The notes under the pieces are model-generated. The model did no database searches, was not told where the DNA came from, and saw only the letters and a list, made by a program, of their open reading frames with translations. The translations under genes and the position numbers were made by a program. DNA of 27,845 nucleotides, from NCBI GenBank assembly GCA_038212215.1, contig JBBQUT010000044.1:1-27845 (forward strand). The letters are read 5' to 3'. Of the stretch, positions 15,752 through 23,140 are shown one piece after another; position 1 is the stretch's first letter, and the number at the start of each line of letters is the position of its first letter. This DNA is from JALZAI01 sp038212215. GTDB taxonomy: Bacteria; Actinomycetota; Actinomycetes; Mycobacteriales; Jatrophihabitantaceae.

Positions 15752-15786
15752 GATGAAGACCCGGCCGGGCGGGCCGGGTCTTCATC
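15752..15786. terminator. Bidirectional terminator between GH2 gene and tRNA-Val
   Basis: Arms of 15 bases (15752-15766 and 15772-15786) are exact reverse complements around a GGGCG loop. The hairpin lies 120 bases past the GH2 stop codon and 21 bases past the 3' end of the opposing tRNA gene, so it can serve both. Confidence 0.8.
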
Positions 15787-15807
15787 GTCGATACGTTCAT
15801 CGATGGG

Positions 15808-15879
15808 TGGGCACGGCAAGGATTGAACTTGCGACTTCTCGCGTGTGAAGCGAGCGCTCTCCCACTGAGCTACGCGCCC
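15808..15879 (-). tRNA. tRNA-Val(CAC)
   Basis: A 72-base cloverleaf reads on the minus strand. The acceptor stem GGGCGCG / CGTGCCC has one G-U pair. The D arm is GCTC-AGTGGGA-GAGC, the anticodon arm CTCGC-TTCACAC-GCGAG with anticodon CAC, the variable loop five bases, and the T arm GCAAG-TTCAATC-CTTGC. The discriminator base is A. The next bases are CCC, so the CCA end is not encoded and must be added enzymatically. It reads GUG codons as valine. Confidence 0.96.
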
Positions 15880-15952
15880 TTCAATTGTCAACACCGACCG
15901 ATGATCCTGACGGCGCTACGAGACTACACGGGCGCCTCGCGGTGTCCGGCGC

Positions 15953-16324
15953 TCAGTGGTAAAGCGACCATGCGACGAAGGCAACCGCGCCAATGACGAG
16001 CACTCCGGCCATCCCGACAATCGCCTGCACGGGACGTGATTGCCTCTTGACCCAATCGGTCCACCGCCGGAGTTGGTCACGGGCGAAGCGCAGCAGCCGC
16101 CTGGCCCATTCGAACTCAGAGCCGAGGATGCCAAGGCCCGCGAAGATGATCAACCAACCGGGCCCGGGCAGCGGCAGCAGCACGACGCCGACCACGATCA
16201 CGGCAATGCCGACGACAGCGATCACCGAGCGCCAAGCGATGCGCCCGACCCGAGTGGACTTGATCCGCTCGACCCTGCCGCGGATGCTCTCCCCCGCGCG
16301 CGACGGCGTCGAGACGTTGGACAT
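15953..16324 (-). CDS. TIGR02611 family membrane protein (PGPGW motif)
   Basis: This 123-residue protein has a basic N-terminal region (RGRVERIKSTRVGRIAWR), a first membrane hairpin (VIAVVGIAVIVVGVVLLPLPGPGWLIIFAGLGIL) containing the PLPGPGW motif at the turn, a cytosolic basic amphipathic stretch (WARRLLRFARDQLRRWTDWVKRQ) and a last membrane helix (AIVGMAGVLVIGAVAFVAW). This layout and length match the TIGR02611 / putative transmembrane PGPGW family, widespread in actinobacteria with no known function. It lies 73 bases upstream of tRNA-Val on the same strand. The Shine-Dalgarno sequence before 16324 is weak. Confidence 0.88.
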   Translation of the reverse strand: MSNVSTPSRAGESIRGRVERIKSTRVGRIAWRSVIAVVGIAVIVVGVVLLPLPGPGWLIIFAGLGILGSEFEWARRLLRFARDQLRRWTDWVKRQSRPVQAIVGMAGVLVIGAVAFVAWSLYH

Positions 16325-16731
16325 AGGCCAATGCTACGAGGCCAAGATGCCCCGAGTCAGCGCCGGGCAGGGACGCGGCCGGCCGGAACCCTTTCACGCG
16401 GATCACATTTAGCTTGACCGCCATTCCGTGCGTCGATAGACTCCTGCGGCTGGCCTCGGTCGGCAAGATCCGACGGGATCCGACAGCCGTGTCGGTGCAT
16501 CGCCGAGTGCGTTGGGGGACCACTCGGCACCTTGCGCCGACCGGCTGTCGACTTGTCCGGACGCCGCTGCGCTCGGCACCGAACGCGGTCGGCAGCGCCG
16601 CCACGCGGCCCGCGACGGTAAGCAGACGCGACCACGAGTCAGCAGCCAAACTGGTCTTCCGCTCGGTGGAGCTTATGTCGACAGTTGAGCCGGGTATAGC
16701 AGCCTGGACGCTTCGACAGATTGGAGAGCCC
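16325..16731. other. 407-base upstream region of the pob/pca operon
   Basis: This region lies between the divergent TIGR02611 gene and pobA. The pobA frame is open back to 16414, but that part has no homology to PobA and includes an arginine-rich low-quality translation, so I treat it as non-coding. It should contain the operon promoter and regulator site. A symmetric set of GTCGG/CCGAC half-sites lies at 16459-16495, and TATAGC at 16695-16700 is a weak -10 candidate. No regulator gene is present. Confidence 0.55.
16459..16495. promoter_or_regulatory. Candidate operator: four GTCGG/CCGAC half-sites
   Basis: The pattern is GTCGG-N6-CCGAC, five bases, then CCGAC-N6-GTCGG, giving two mirror-image 16-base inverted repeats. 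Within it GATCCGAC is repeated directly at a ten-base interval (16467-16474, 16477-16484). It lies about 240 bases before the pobA start. A regulator site is possible but unproven, and in GC-rich DNA short half-sites arise by chance. Confidence 0.3.
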
Positions 16732-17904
16732 GTGCGCACACAGGTCGTGATCATCGGTGCCGGACCGGCCGGGTTGCTGCTGTCACGCCTGCTGCATCTG
16801 CAAGGCATTGAATCCGTAGTCCTGGAACGACGCGACCGCGACTACATCGAGCACCGGGTGCGGGCGGGCGTCCTTGAACACGGCACTGTCGAGACGCTGC
16901 GCGAGGCAGGCGTCGGCAAGCGGTTGGACGCAGAGGGCATGACCCACGCCGGCACCGAGCTGCGCTTCGGCCGCCGCCGCCACCGCATCGACTTCCACGA
17001 TCTCACCGGCCGCTCGATCATGGTGTACGGCCAGCAGGAGGTCGTCAAAGATCTGATCGCGGCACGGCTCGACGACGGGGCAGATTTGCGTTTCGAGGTG
17101 AGTGCCGTAGGTGTGCACGACCTGGACACCGACCGCCCACGCGTCACCTCGAGCGCGGGGGACATCGAGGCCGATTGGGTGATCGGCGCGGACGGCTTCC
17201 ATGGGATTTCGCGCCCCCTCGTACCCGAGCTTCAGGTGTTCGAGCGCATCTACCCCTTCTCGTGGCTAGGGATTCTCGCTGAGGCGCCGCCGTCGTCGGA
17301 GGAACTGATCTACGCCCGGCACGACAACGGCTTCGCGTTGCACTCGATGCGCTCGCCCACCATCACGCGGATGTACCTTCAGGTCCCGGCGACGGAGAGC
17401 ATCGAGGACTGGCCGGACGAGCGCATCTGGTCGGAGCTGCAGGTGCGGCTGGCCACCGACGACGGGTTTGCGCTCACCGAGGGTCCGTTGCTGGACAAGG
17501 GCATCACACCGATGCGCAGTTTCGTGGCTGCGCCCATGCGGGCCGGGCGCCTGCTGCTTGCCGGAGACGCCGCGCACATCGTCCCACCGACCGGCGCCAA
17601 AGGCATGAATCTCGCCATCGCCGACGTCCGGCTGCTGTCACGCGCAATTGGTGGCTTCTACGCGGCAGGTCGAACGGATCTGCTCGACGCCTACACCGAC
17701 ACGGCGTTACAGCGGGTCTGGCGCGCAACACACTTCTCATGGTGGATGACGACGATGCTGCACACCAATCCCGATGACGACGCATTCGGCCGACAGCTCG
17801 CGGCGGCTCAGCTCGACTACGTCACCACGTCACGCGCGATGGCGACGTCACTCGCCGAGAACTACACCGGATTGCCTTACCCGCAAGGATGGTCCTACCA
17901 GTGA
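16732..17904 (+). CDS. pobA: 4-hydroxybenzoate 3-monooxygenase
   Basis: This 390-residue flavoprotein converts 4-hydroxybenzoate, NAD(P)H and O2 to protocatechuate. The start is the GTG at 16732, preceded by GGAG with suitable spacing; residue numbering from it coincides with Pseudomonas PobA. Visible motifs are GAGPAG (9-14) for FAD, GDAAHIVPPTGAKGMNLA from residue 278, the YPFSWLG segment corresponding to the Tyr201 region, and NYTGLPY near the C-terminus corresponding to the Tyr385 region. The coenzyme-binding helix reads RRDRDYIEHRVRAG (33-46), with acidic residues D35 and E40 where pseudomonad PobA has QTPDYVLG; this may mean NADH preference. It is the first gene of the operon and overlaps pcaI by GTGA. 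Confidence 0.96.
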   Translation: MRTQVVIIGAGPAGLLLSRLLHLQGIESVVLERRDRDYIEHRVRAGVLEHGTVETLREAGVGKRLDAEGMTHAGTELRFGRRRHRIDFHDLTGRSIMVYGQQEVVKDLIAARLDDGADLRFEVSAVGVHDLDTDRPRVTSSAGDIEADWVIGADGFHGISRPLVPELQVFERIYPFSWLGILAEAPPSSEELIYARHDNGFALHSMRSPTITRMYLQVPATESIEDWPDERIWSELQVRLATDDGFALTEGPLLDKGITPMRSFVAAPMRAGRLLLAGDAAHIVPPTGAKGMNLAIADVRLLSRAIGGFYAAGRTDLLDAYTDTALQRVWRATHFSWWMTTMLHTNPDDDAFGRQLAAAQLDYVTTSRAMATSLAENYTGLPYPQGWSYQ

Positions 17905-18728
17905 GAGCACAAATCATGCCCCTTGCCGAAGCGGTGCGCGAGTTCGTTCACGACGGCGACACCATTGCGCTCGAGGGATTCACGCACCTCATCCCGGTCG
18001 CTGCCGGAAAGGAGATCATTCGGCAGGGCCGCCGCAATCTCACGCTGGTCCGGATGACGCCCGACATCGTGTACGACCAGATGATCGGCGCGGGATGCGC
18101 GTCCAAACTGATCTTCTCCTGGGGTGGCAATCCGGGTGTCGGCTCGTTGCACCGCTTCCGCGACGCGATCCAGAATTCCTGGCCCGTTCCGCTGGAAATC
18201 GAGGAACACAGCCACGCCGGCATGGCGAACCGGTACGCAGCGACGGCATCGGGGCTCCCTTTCGCGATCCTGCGCGGTTACGCGGGATCTGATCTCGTCA
18301 AGCACACGGCAACCATCAAGACGATTGCTTGTCCATTCACCGGCGAGGAACTCGCTGCGGTTCCGGCGCTGGATCTCGACGTCACGATCGTGCACGCGCA
18401 ACGCGCCGACCGCGTGGGCAACGTGCAGATGTGGGGCATCATCGGGATCCAGAAGGAGGCTGTGCTTGCGGCGCGCCGCGCGATCGTGACCGTGGAGGAG
18501 ATCGTGGACGAACTGCAGCCGCTGCCCGGTGCGATCGTGCTGCCGGCATGGGCGGTGACGGCGGTCGCCGCGGTGCCCGGTGGTGCGCATCCGTCCTATG
18601 CGCAGGGCTACAGCGACCGCGACAACGCTTACTACCGCGCGTGGGACGGCATCAGCCGCGACCGCAAGACCTTCACCGCCTGGCTGCAGAGCGAGGGGCT
18701 CGACCAGCGAAGCGAGGCTCTGACATGA
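17901..18728 (+). CDS. pcaI: 3-oxoadipate CoA-transferase subunit A
   Basis: This 275-residue alpha subunit works with PcaJ to move CoA from succinyl-CoA to 3-oxoadipate in the cytosol. The chosen start is the GTG at 17901, which overlaps the pobA stop as GTGA; an ATG at 17889 is in frame but has its AAGG too close. Family features are AVREFVHDGDTIALEGFTH with LIPVAAGKEI near the N-terminus (the CoA-transferase glycine-rich GF motif), MTPDIVYDQMIGAGCASKL, FSWGGNPGVGSL and LDLDVTIVHAQRADRVGNVQ. The length fits actinobacterial type I subunits, which are somewhat longer than the proteobacterial ones. It overlaps pcaJ by ATGA. Confidence 0.94.
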   Translation: MRAQIMPLAEAVREFVHDGDTIALEGFTHLIPVAAGKEIIRQGRRNLTLVRMTPDIVYDQMIGAGCASKLIFSWGGNPGVGSLHRFRDAIQNSWPVPLEIEEHSHAGMANRYAATASGLPFAILRGYAGSDLVKHTATIKTIACPFTGEELAAVPALDLDVTIVHAQRADRVGNVQMWGIIGIQKEAVLAARRAIVTVEEIVDELQPLPGAIVLPAWAVTAVAAVPGGAHPSYAQGYSDRDNAYYRAWDGISRDRKTFTAWLQSEGLDQRSEALT

Positions 18729-19486
18729 GCGAGGTGACCAGCGACGAGCGGATGATCGTGGCCGCGGCACGATCGCTGCGCGACGGTGACGTCTGCTTCG
18801 TGGGCATCGGCCAGCCCTCGACCGCCGCCAACCTGGCGCGTCGCACGCACGCGCCAGGTGCGGTGCTGATCTACGAGTCCGGGACGCTCGGGGCCAAGCC
18901 CGACCGGTTGCCGTTGTCGATCGGGGACGGCGTGCTGGCCGACACCGCGGACTCGGTGGTCGGTGTTCCCGAGGTGTTCAACTACTGGTTGCAGGCGGGA
19001 CGAGTCGACGTCGGCTTTCTCGGCGGCGCGCAACTGGACAAGTTCGCCAACATCAATACGACCGTGATCGGCGCGGACTACGACGACCCGAAGGTGCGCC
19101 TGCCCGGAGCCGGCGGCGCCCCCGAGATCGCCGCGTCCTGCCGCGAGGTCGTGATCGTCATGCGACAGTCGACGCGCTCCTTCGTCGAGCGCGTCGACTT
19201 CGTGACGTCCTTCGGCTTCGGTGAGGGCAAAGGGGCCCGCGAGAAGTTGGGCCTGCGCGGCAACGGACCGTCGCGCGCGATCACCGACCTCGGCATCCTC
19301 GAACCCGACCCGCAAACCTGCGAGCTGACCCTCGTGGCAGTGCATCCCGGCGTCACGCCGGCCGATGTCCAGGCCGCGACCGGGTGGCCACTGCGGGTCT
19401 CCCCCGCCCTGCGCACCACCGACGAACCGACCGAGGACGTGCTGCGTGTGCTGCGCGAACTCAACGCGACTCTGGAGATCACATGA
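18725..19486 (+). CDS. pcaJ: 3-oxoadipate CoA-transferase subunit B
   Basis: This 253-residue beta subunit carries the catalytic glutamate of type I CoA-transferases, E51 in YESGTLG, which forms the glutamyl-CoA thioester intermediate. Other family segments are VGIGQPSTAANLARR, VDVGFLGGAQLDKFANINTTVIG and a GAGGAPEIAASCREVVIVM block. The ATG at 18725 overlaps the pcaI stop in ATGA, so the two subunits are probably made in equal amounts by coupled translation. The last codons overlap pcaF by another ATGA. The product feeds 3-oxoadipyl-CoA to PcaF. Confidence 0.94.
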   Translation: MSEVTSDERMIVAAARSLRDGDVCFVGIGQPSTAANLARRTHAPGAVLIYESGTLGAKPDRLPLSIGDGVLADTADSVVGVPEVFNYWLQAGRVDVGFLGGAQLDKFANINTTVIGADYDDPKVRLPGAGGAPEIAASCREVVIVMRQSTRSFVERVDFVTSFGFGEGKGAREKLGLRGNGPSRAITDLGILEPDPQTCELTLVAVHPGVTPADVQAATGWPLRVSPALRTTDEPTEDVLRVLRELNATLEIT

Positions 19487-20664
19487 ACGACACCTTCGTG
19501 CTGGACGCCATCCGCACCCCGATCGGACGCCACGGCGGCAAGCTCGCCGGCACACGCCCCGACGACCTTGCCGCGCATGTGGTGAAGTCCCTCGTCGCTC
19601 GTGCGCCCGATCTCGATCCCGCACGTATCGACGACGTGTACCTCGGTGCCGCGAACGCGGCCGGTGAGGACAACCGCGATGTCGCCCGCATGGCAGCCCT
19701 GCTTGCCGGCCTGCCCACGTCGACCCCCGGCGTCACCTTGAACCGGCTGTGCGGGTCGGGCATGGAGGCGTTGATCTCGGCGAACCGGGCGATCGCGGTC
19801 GGCGACAACACCCTCGCGATCGCCGGTGGCGTGGAGTCGATGAGCCGCGCGCCGTGGGTATTGCTGAAGCCGGCCAAGGGCTATCCCGCGGGATCCGAGA
19901 CGCTGTACTCGACGACGCTCGGCTGGCGGATGACCAATCCGAGCATGCCCGGGGACTGGACCGTGTCCTTGGGCGAGGCCACCGAGCAGCTGGCCGAGAA
20001 GTACGGCATCACCCGCGACGCGCAAGACGCGTTCGCGCTGGCCAGTCATCACAAGGCCGCCGCCGCGTGGGACGCCGGGGTCTTCGCCGACGAGGTCGTC
20101 GCGGTTCCCGGCGTGGATCTCGAGCGGGACGAATCGATCCGCGCGACGAGCACCATCGAGGCACTGGCGAAGCTGAAGCCCGCGTTTCGGCCCGAGGGCA
20201 CCGTTACGGCGGGCAACGCGAGCCCGCTCAACGACGGCGCCGCCGCGCTACTCATCGGCGACGAGGCAGGCGCGCGCGTCGCCGGAAAAGCCCCGCTCGC
20301 GCGCATCGCTGGGCGTGGTGTCGCAGGCGTCGACCCGCAGTTCTTCGGCATCGGCCCGGTAGAGGCTGCCGAGATCGCCTTGCGCCGCGCCGGGATCGGT
20401 TGGGCAGAGCTGACCATGGTCGAGCTCAACGAAGCGTTCGCGGCGCAGTCGCTGGCCTGCCTCGCGGATTGGCCGGACCTCGACCGGTCCGTCGTCAACG
20501 TCCACGGCGGTGCCATCGCGATCGGGCATCCGCTCGGCTGCTCGGGGGCGCGGATCGTCGGGCACCTTGCGCGCTCGTTGCACGCTCGGGGCGGCGGGTA
20601 CGGGCTGGCGGCGATCTGCATCGGCGTCGGCCAAGGTCTTGCCGTCGTGCTCGAGGGGGTCTGA
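19483..20664 (+). CDS. pcaF: 3-oxoadipyl-CoA thiolase
   Basis: This 393-residue thiolase cleaves 3-oxoadipyl-CoA with CoA to succinyl-CoA and acetyl-CoA, the last step of the pathway. It has the N-terminal FVLDAIRTPIGRHGG signature, nucleophile C90 in NRLCGSGMEA, GGVESMSRAPW, the VELNEAFAAQ segment, H349 in AIGHPLGCSGAR and the second catalytic cysteine C379 in AICIGVGQG. In most thiolases the last loop reads CIGGG; here the second Gly is Val. C353 in HPLGCSG is an additional cysteine near the active-site loop. The length is normal. The ATG overlaps the pcaJ stop. The specific pcaF name rests on the operon, as generic acetyl-CoA acetyltransferases are similar. Confidence 0.93.
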   Translation: MNDTFVLDAIRTPIGRHGGKLAGTRPDDLAAHVVKSLVARAPDLDPARIDDVYLGAANAAGEDNRDVARMAALLAGLPTSTPGVTLNRLCGSGMEALISANRAIAVGDNTLAIAGGVESMSRAPWVLLKPAKGYPAGSETLYSTTLGWRMTNPSMPGDWTVSLGEATEQLAEKYGITRDAQDAFALASHHKAAAAWDAGVFADEVVAVPGVDLERDESIRATSTIEALAKLKPAFRPEGTVTAGNASPLNDGAAALLIGDEAGARVAGKAPLARIAGRGVAGVDPQFFGIGPVEAAEIALRRAGIGWAELTMVELNEAFAAQSLACLADWPDLDRSVVNVHGGAIAIGHPLGCSGARIVGHLARSLHARGGGYGLAAICIGVGQGLAVVLEGV

Positions 20665-20666
20665 GC

Positions 20667-21398
20667 GTGGCCGAGACGATGCTGCACCTGCCGCGCTACG
20701 CCGCCGATCCGCCCGGCACACACCCCGACAACGACTCGCCGGAGTACCGCAGTTCCGCCCTGCGCCATCCCAACCGCCCGCTGCGCCTGCTGCCGCATCT
20801 GCTCACCGAGATCACCGGCCCGCTGTTCGGCCAGGATCGCGTGCGGCCCGGTGACGACGACGTGACCTGGTGGGACGGTGGCGAGGCGGTCGGCCAGCGG
20901 ATCATCGTGCGTGGCCGCGTGCTCGACTCCGACGGCCGGCCCGTCCCGGACACGCTGCTCGAGACCTGGCAGGCGAATGCCGGCGGACGCTACCGGCACA
21001 CCGGCGACCAGTGGCCCGCGCCGCTCGACCCGCATTTCAGCGGACTGGGCCGCACGGCTACCGACGCGGACGGCAACTACCAGTTCACGACGATCAGGCC
21101 GGGCGCGTATCCGTGGAAGAACCATGACAACGCGTGGCGGCCGGCGCACATCCACTTTTCGCTGTTCGGACGCGCTTTCGCACAGCGATTGGTAACGCAG
21201 ATGTACTTTCCCGACGATCCGCTGTTCTTCCAGGACCCGATCTTCAACTCCGTGCCCGACGAGAAGGCGCGCCGACGCATGGTGTCTGCGTACGACCACA
21301 GCGCCACGACCGACACCTGGGCGCTCGGTTTCCGCTGGGACATCGTGCTGCGCGGCCCGGCCCAGACCCCGTTCGAGGGCGAGCCGGACGATGTCTGA
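20667..21398 (+). CDS. pcaH: Protocatechuate 3,4-dioxygenase beta subunit
   Basis: This 243-residue subunit carries the Fe(III) site of the intradiol dioxygenase that opens protocatechuate to 3-carboxy-cis,cis-muconate. The four iron ligands are visible: Y109 (GGRYRHTGD), Y148 (GAYPWKN), H161 and H163 (AHIHFSLFG). Their spacing of 39, 13 and 2 residues equals that of Pseudomonas PcaH (Tyr408, Tyr447, His460, His462). The start chosen is a GTG two bases after pcaF, with GAGGGGG upstream; an in-frame ATG at 20679 is an alternative. The longer upstream frame runs through pcaF and is not coding. It overlaps pcaG by eight bases. Confidence 0.95.
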   Translation: MAETMLHLPRYAADPPGTHPDNDSPEYRSSALRHPNRPLRLLPHLLTEITGPLFGQDRVRPGDDDVTWWDGGEAVGQRIIVRGRVLDSDGRPVPDTLLETWQANAGGRYRHTGDQWPAPLDPHFSGLGRTATDADGNYQFTTIRPGAYPWKNHDNAWRPAHIHFSLFGRAFAQRLVTQMYFPDDPLFFQDPIFNSVPDEKARRRMVSAYDHSATTDTWALGFRWDIVLRGPAQTPFEGEPDDV

Positions 21399-21960
21399 GC
21401 AGCTGGGCACCACGCCTTCCCAGACCGTCGGGCCGTTTCTTTCGATCGCCCTGCCCTGGCCTGATGGTCCGGATCTCGTCGCCGGCGGCAGTGCTGGCGC
21501 CGTCGTCATCGAGGGTGTGCTCAGCGACGGTAACGGCGAGCCCGTCCCTGACGGTGTGATCGAGATCTGGCAGGCCGACCCGAACGGTCGGTTCCCTCAT
21601 CCCGACGACCCGCGCGGGCCGGTCCGGTACCCGGGGTTTCGCAACTTCGGCCGCTGCGCCACGGACGCCGGCGGACGGTTCTGGTTCCGCACCCTCGTCC
21701 CGGGACGCGTGCCCGGCAGCGACGCTCGATTGCAGGCGCCGCACGCGGACGTCACGGTGTTCGCTCGCGGACTGCTGAGGCACCTGGTGACCCGCGTGTA
21801 CTTCCCGGATCACGCCGAGGCGAATGGCGTCGATCCGGTACTGAGCGCCCTGCCGCAGCGCGAGCGCGAGCAGCTTGTCGCCATCGCCGAGCCGTCCGGT
21901 GCGCTGCGCTTCGACATCAGGTTGCAGGGTGAGGGCGAGACACCGTTCTTCGCCGTCTGA
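21391..21960 (+). CDS. pcaG: Protocatechuate 3,4-dioxygenase alpha subunit
   Basis: This 189-residue subunit pairs with PcaH in the (alpha-beta-Fe) oligomer. It starts TTPSQTVGPFLSIALPW, the typical PcaG opening, followed by the beta-sandwich core (VVIEGVLSDGNGEPVPDGVI EIWQADPNGRF), and FGRCATDAGGRFWFRTLVPG, with PHADVTVFARGLLRHLVTRVYFPD near the end. As in other alpha subunits, the iron ligands of PcaH are not conserved (PHADVTVF replaces AHIHF). It contributes residues to the substrate pocket. The ATG lies inside the end of pcaH, giving an eight-base overlap and likely coupled translation. Confidence 0.95.
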   Translation: MSEQLGTTPSQTVGPFLSIALPWPDGPDLVAGGSAGAVVIEGVLSDGNGEPVPDGVIEIWQADPNGRFPHPDDPRGPVRYPGFRNFGRCATDAGGRFWFRTLVPGRVPGSDARLQAPHADVTVFARGLLRHLVTRVYFPDHAEANGVDPVLSALPQREREQLVAIAEPSGALRFDIRLQGEGETPFFAV

Positions 21961-21973
21961 CACCCTCGTGCTC

Positions 21974-23140
21974 GTGTCAGAACTCTTCGATCCGATCTTC
22001 GGGCAGCTCGCGATCGCGACGGCGACCGACGATCGTGCCGTCCTGGACGCGCTGTGCGAGACCGAGACGGCCCTGGCCCGGGCGTGCGCTCGTTCCGGGC
22101 TGATCGAGCTCGGCACGGCACTGGAGATCGCTGCCGCGAGCGCAGCGGTGCAGCGCCTTGATCCTGCCGAACTCGGCCGCCGCGCTGTTGACGGCGGCAA
22201 TCCGGTGATCGCGCTCGTTGCCGAACTGCGTGCAGTGCTCGCTGATCGCGCCGGCGCCGAGGCGGACGCCGCAGTGCACCGGGGGGCCACCAGTCAGGAC
22301 GTCCTGGATACCGCGCTGATGCTCGTCGCCTCGCGCGCGCTCGGCGTGCTGCTCGCGGACCTCGGCGATTGCACGACGACGATCGCCGAACTTGCCCGCC
22401 GGCATCGCGATACCGCAATGGCCGGGCGGACGCTGCTGCAGCAGGCCGTGCCGTCCACCTTCGGCGCTTTGGTCGCCGTGTGGGGTGCCGGGCTCGAGCG
22501 GGGTGCTCAGCGACTGACCGAAGTGCGGGAGGCGCTCCCCGTGCAACTGGGGGGCGCCGCAGGCACCCTGGCGGCGCTGCACCCGCACGGCCTGGCGGTG
22601 CAGGCGGCCCTTGCCGACGAGCTGGGGCTCGCTATGCCGTACGGCGTGTGGCACACCGACCGCACGGTCGTCGCGGAGCTTGCCGGCGCCCTCGGGACGG
22701 TCGCGGCAGCGTTGGCCAAGGTAGCGACCGACGTCGTGTTGTTGGCGCAGTCCGAGATCGGCGAGCTGAAGGAGGCCACGCCGGGTGGGTCGTCAACAAT
22801 GGCGCACAAGCACAACCCGATCGCGGCGGTCACTGCGCGCGCCGGCGCGATGCAGGCGCCGGGGCTAGTCGCAACCCTGCTCGCCGTCGCGTCGCCGGAA
22901 TTGCAACGTGGCGCGGGTTCCTGGCATGCCGAGTGGCTGCCGCTGCTAGCCCTAATACGCGTGGTCGGCGGTGCGGCGTCGCGGCTGCGCACCTCGCTGA
23001 CCGGACTGAGCGTCGACACCGCCGCGATGGCGCGCAATCTCGCCGCGTTGCAGACCACCCTCGGGACGGGCGACCAGGCGCCGGATCTCGGCCACGCCGG
23101 CGACCTCGTCGACCGCTACCTCGACCGGAGGCCCCGATGA
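21974..23140 (+). CDS. pcaB: 3-carboxy-cis,cis-muconate cycloisomerase
   Basis: This roughly 388-residue enzyme of the fumarase/aspartase superfamily makes 4-carboxymuconolactone. It begins SELFDPIFGQLA, normal for PcaB, and has GGATSQDVLDTALML-like and GGSSTMAHKHNP signature segments (GATSQDVLDTA near residue 100, GSSTMAHKHNP near 272-282). The start is uncertain: GTGs at 21968 and 21974 are both in frame, and neither has a good Shine-Dalgarno sequence. I chose 21974. The protein is shorter than Pseudomonas PcaB (about 450 residues), lacking most of the C-terminal domain but keeping the catalytic core. It begins 13 bases after pcaG and overlaps pcaDC by ATGA. Confidence 0.92.
   Translation: MSELFDPIFGQLAIATATDDRAVLDALCETETALARACARSGLIELGTALEIAAASAAVQRLDPAELGRRAVDGGNPVIALVAELRAVLADRAGAEADAAVHRGATSQDVLDTALMLVASRALGVLLADLGDCTTTIAELARRHRDTAMAGRTLLQQAVPSTFGALVAVWGAGLERGAQRLTEVREALPVQLGGAAGTLAALHPHGLAVQAALADELGLAMPYGVWHTDRTVVAELAGALGTVAAALAKVATDVVLLAQSEIGELKEATPGGSSTMAHKHNPIAAVTARAGAMQAPGLVATLLAVASPELQRGAGSWHAEWLPLLALIRVVGGAASRLRTSLTGLSVDTAAMARNLAALQTTLGTGDQAPDLGHAGDLVDRYLDRRPR

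Noticed and set aside
15808..15879. tRNA-Val as an integration site for a genomic island
   Set aside because: No integrase and no duplicated tRNA 3' end were seen on either side; neighbours look like ordinary chromosomal genes.
16414..16731. 106-residue N-terminal extension of PobA
   Set aside because: PobA homology starts exactly at the GTG at 16732, which has a good ribosome binding site; the extension has no family match.
20049..21509. 486-codon minus-strand frame opposite pcaF, pcaH and pcaG
   Set aside because: It crosses three well-supported genes with conserved active-site residues and has no resemblance to a protein family.
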